Origin: JBMOGA01 sp049318625
Lineage (GTDB): Bacteria > Pseudomonadota > Alphaproteobacteria > Rhizobiales > Hyphomicrobiaceae
Reading direction: 5' to 3'
Assembly: GCA_049318625.1 (NCBI GenBank)
Contig: JBMOGA010000114.1
Coordinates: 1-6,499, forward strand
Length of the DNA stretch: 6,499 bases
Shown here piece by piece: positions 4,969 through 6,499 of the stretch; within the stretch, counting starts at the first letter, position 1; every line of letters begins with the position of its first letter. Below the pieces are notes generated by a model. That model saw nothing but the letters and a program-made list of their open reading frames with translations. It searched no databases and was not told the DNA's origin. Position numbers and translations under genes: made by a program.

Positions 4969-6219
4969 TCAGCCGGCGACGACCTCGGCCTTCTCCAGAA
5001 CGGCCTGCAGCAGCACATCGGTGCCGGCGGTCGCCCAGGCCGGCGTCATGTCCTCGGACTCGTTGTGGCTGATGCCGCCGATGCACGGCGTGAAGATCAT
5101 CGACGCCGGCGCCACCCGCGCGATGTAGACGGCGTCGTGCCCGGCGCCCGAGGTGATGTCGCGGTGGGAGAAGCCGAGCTTCTCGGCCGCCGCCCGCACC
5201 GCCGCCACGCAGGTCGGATCGAAGGTCGTCGGCGGGAAGTAGAACACCTGCTCCAGCGTGTACGTCAGCTTCGAGCGGGTCGCGATCTCGGCCACGCCGG
5301 CCTTCAACGCGGCGTCCATGGACGTGAGACGGGCGTCGTCGGGATGGCGGAAGTCGATGGTCAGGAACACGCGGCCGGGGATCACGTTGCGCGAGTTCGG
5401 ATGGACCTCGACCATGCCGACGGTGGCGCACGCGTTGGGCTCGTGGTCGAAGCCGATCCGGTTGACCAGCTCGACGATCCGCGCCGCGCCGAGCAGGGCG
5501 TCGCGCCGCCGGTTCATCGGCGTCGGCCCGGCATGGCTCTCGACGCCGGTCAGTTCGATCTCGTACCACCGCTGGCCGTTGGCGTGCGTGACGATGCCGA
5601 TCTCGGTGCCTTCCTCCTCGAGGATCGGCCCCTGCTCGATGTGCAACTCGAAGAAGGCGTGGATCGGACGGCCGCCGACCGGGGCGTCGCCCGCGAAGCC
5701 GATGCGGGCCAGCTCCTCGCCGATCGCCTTGCCGGCGACATCCTTGCGGCCGAGCGCGTAGTCGAGGTCGAACATGCCGGCGAACACGCCCGAGGCGACC
5801 ATCGACGGCGCGAACCGCGAGCCCTCCTCGTTGGTCCACATGGCGACCTCGACCGGATGGCGCGTCCTGATGTCGAGGTCGTTGAGCGTGCGCACGACCT
5901 CCAGCGCGGCCATGACGCCGAGGGCGCCGTCGAACTTGCCGCCCGTCGGCTGGGTGTCGAGGTGGCTGCCGACCATGACCGGCGGCAGGCTCGGGTCGGT
6001 GCCCGGCCGGCGCGCGAAAATGGAGCCCATGCGGTCGACCGTGATCGCGCAGCCGGCCTCCTGGCACCAGCGGATGAACAGATGCCGGCTTTCCTTGTCG
6101 AGGTCGGTGAGGGTCAGCCGGTTGACGCCGCCCTTGGGTGTCGCGCCGATTTTCGCCATCTCCATCAGGCTGTCCCACAGGCGCGGGCCGTTGATCCGGA
6201 GGTTCGAGTCGGGTCGCAT
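4969..6219 (-). CDS. M20-family Zn-dependent amidohydrolase (N-carbamoyl-L-amino acid hydrolase / allantoate amidohydrolase type)
   Basis: A 416-residue cytosolic, dinuclear-metal hydrolase cleaving carbamoyl- or ureido-type amides, usually releasing ammonia and CO2 with an amino acid. Expected ligands by family alignment are His86 (GSHLDTQ, 84-90), Asp97 (KFDGALG), Glu132 of TNEEGSRF (129-136, with Glu131 as probable catalytic base), His193 (ELHIEQGP) and His385 (GGISHNESED). The inserted dimerisation domain, about 212-330, carries GVESHAGPTPM (225-235, His229), NVIPG (278-282) and DFRHPD (289-294, Arg291), residues that bind the substrate carboxylate across the dimer. The set is complete, so the enzyme should be active. 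The start at 6217-6219 is preferred over one at 6477. AAGGA lies 8 bases upstream, and the extra 86 residues look random and overlap the divergent gene. Allantoate, N-carbamoyl-amino acid and beta-ureidopropionate hydrolases cannot be separated by eye. It is first of a probable operon with the dehydrogenase 39 bases downstream. Confidence 0.95.
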   Translation of the reverse strand: MRPDSNLRINGPRLWDSLMEMAKIGATPKGGVNRLTLTDLDKESRHLFIRWCQEAGCAITVDRMGSIFARRPGTDPSLPPVMVGSHLDTQPTGGKFDGALGVMAALEVVRTLNDLDIRTRHPVEVAMWTNEEGSRFAPSMVASGVFAGMFDLDYALGRKDVAGKAIGEELARIGFAGDAPVGGRPIHAFFELHIEQGPILEEEGTEIGIVTHANGQRWYEIELTGVESHAGPTPMNRRRDALLGAARIVELVNRIGFDHEPNACATVGMVEVHPNSRNVIPGRVFLTIDFRHPDDARLTSMDAALKAGVAEIATRSKLTYTLEQVFYFPPTTFDPTCVAAVRAAAEKLGFSHRDITSGAGHDAVYIARVAPASMIFTPCIGGISHNESEDMTPAWATAGTDVLLQAVLEKAEVVAG

Positions 6220-6226
6220 GTCTTCA

Positions 6227-6278
6227 GTCCTTGTCTTTCGTGCCAGGGATCGCCTATGGCAGCAGCCACAACAAGGAC
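6227..6278. repeat. Inverted repeat carrying both ribosome binding sites of the divergent pair
   Basis: GTCCTTGT (6227-6234) and ACAAGGAC (6271-6278) are perfect 8-base inverted arms, 36 bases apart. The minus-strand AAGGA (complement of 6228-6232) sits 8 bases before the amidohydrolase ATG. The plus-strand AAGGA (6273-6277) sits 9 bases before the ATG at 6287. It therefore decides both starts. Five of the eight bases are explained by the shared ribosome site; the extra matching bases may be chance or an operator in the 67-base spacer. Confidence 0.5.
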
Positions 6279-6286
6279 GCTGACCG

Positions 6287-6499
6287 ATGACGAATGGGAA
6301 CGCTACACTCGCCACGCTCGAGGACGGAGCGCAAGTGCTCACCACGCCCTGCGGCGATGGCGAATTGGTCTGGCGGCGGTGGGGGGGCGGGCCGCGCACG
6401 GTCGTTCTGCTGCACGGCGGGTCCGGCTCCTGGCGGCACTGGGTCGATGCTGTCGAAAAACCCCTTCGCTTGGCCAATTCGTCATCTCTGCCAAGGTTG
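6287..6499 (+). CDS. Alpha/beta-fold hydrolase, N-terminal fragment (runs off the right edge)
   Basis: Seventy-one codons are open to the window end. Residues 27-35 (LVWRRWGGG) and 36-51 (PRTVVLLHGGSGSWRHW, beginning at Pro36) match the first strands and oxyanion-hole loop HGG of alpha/beta hydrolases that cleave esters or C-C bonds. The nucleophile elbow and the remaining triad residues lie beyond the window. The ATG at 6287 follows AAGGA at 9 bases. The gene diverges from the amidohydrolase operon with 67 bases between starts, so the two may share control. After the HW, the expected stretch leading to an Asp-Leu-Pro-Gly motif is not recognisable (Leu-rich and Ser-rich instead). A single-base frame error near the A5C4 tract at 6456-6464 is possible, as is simple divergence. 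The coding sequence also contains a seven-G run (6381-6387). Function is general only. Confidence 0.68.
   Translation, partial: MTNGNATLATLEDGAQVLTTPCGDGELVWRRWGGGPRTVVLLHGGSGSWRHWVDAVEKPLRLANSSSLPRL

Noticed and set aside
3848..6178. A 776-codon open frame on the minus strand
   Set aside because: It runs through the amidohydrolase and dehydrogenase genes in another frame and into the antisense of the PilZ-like gene. The Arg/Gly-rich composition without motifs marks it as a frame shadow.
6220..6477. An 86-residue N-terminal extension of the amidohydrolase
   Set aside because: The sequence is unlike family N-termini, overlaps the divergent hydrolase, and a good ribosome site precedes the ATG at 6219.

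Overview
The window looks like chromosomal DNA from a high-GC alphaproteobacterium. Codons end mostly in G or C. The chaperonin operator has the TTGGCACTC form of CIRCE next to a CTTGAAA heat-shock -35. There is also a short PilZ-like protein of a type common in rhizobia and their relatives. I cannot fix the genus from sequence alone. I see no mobile element, tRNA, rRNA, CRISPR array or phage gene, and no stretch over 300 bases lacks a gene.

Layout from left to right. (1) Positions 1-787 hold the start of a groES-groEL operon on the minus strand. groEL runs off the left edge after 81 codons, groES is complete, and a CIRCE operator overlaps a heat-shock/housekeeping type promoter. (2) Positions 903-3425 hold a two-gene minus-strand unit. 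A GMC-family FAD alcohol dehydrogenase is followed after 54 bases by a kynurenine-formamidase-like alpha/beta hydrolase. (3) A 256-base divergent spacer carries a candidate promoter and inverted repeats. (4) A small PilZ-like gene lies on the plus strand at 3682-4020. It converges, with only 15 bases between stop codons, on (5) a second minus-strand pair. That pair is an M20-family N-carbamoyl-amino-acid/allantoate-type amidohydrolase followed after 39 bases by a 3-hydroxyisobutyrate-dehydrogenase-like oxidoreductase. (6) From 6287 a divergent plus-strand alpha/beta hydrolase begins and runs off the right edge.

How the genes may work together. The chaperonin is housekeeping. The other enzymes look like small-molecule catabolism: an amidohydrolase releasing an amino or hydroxy acid product, a beta-hydroxyacid dehydrogenase, an alcohol dehydrogenase and two esterase/amidase-type hydrolases. 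The amidohydrolase plus dehydrogenase pair recalls allantoate-to-glyoxylate (AllC/GlxR) or reductive pyrimidine/beta-amino-acid routes, but no partner gene here decides between them. No exciting new system is evident. The points most worth a second look are the degenerate PilZ protein, the layered groES control region, and the inverted repeats in the intergenic spacers.
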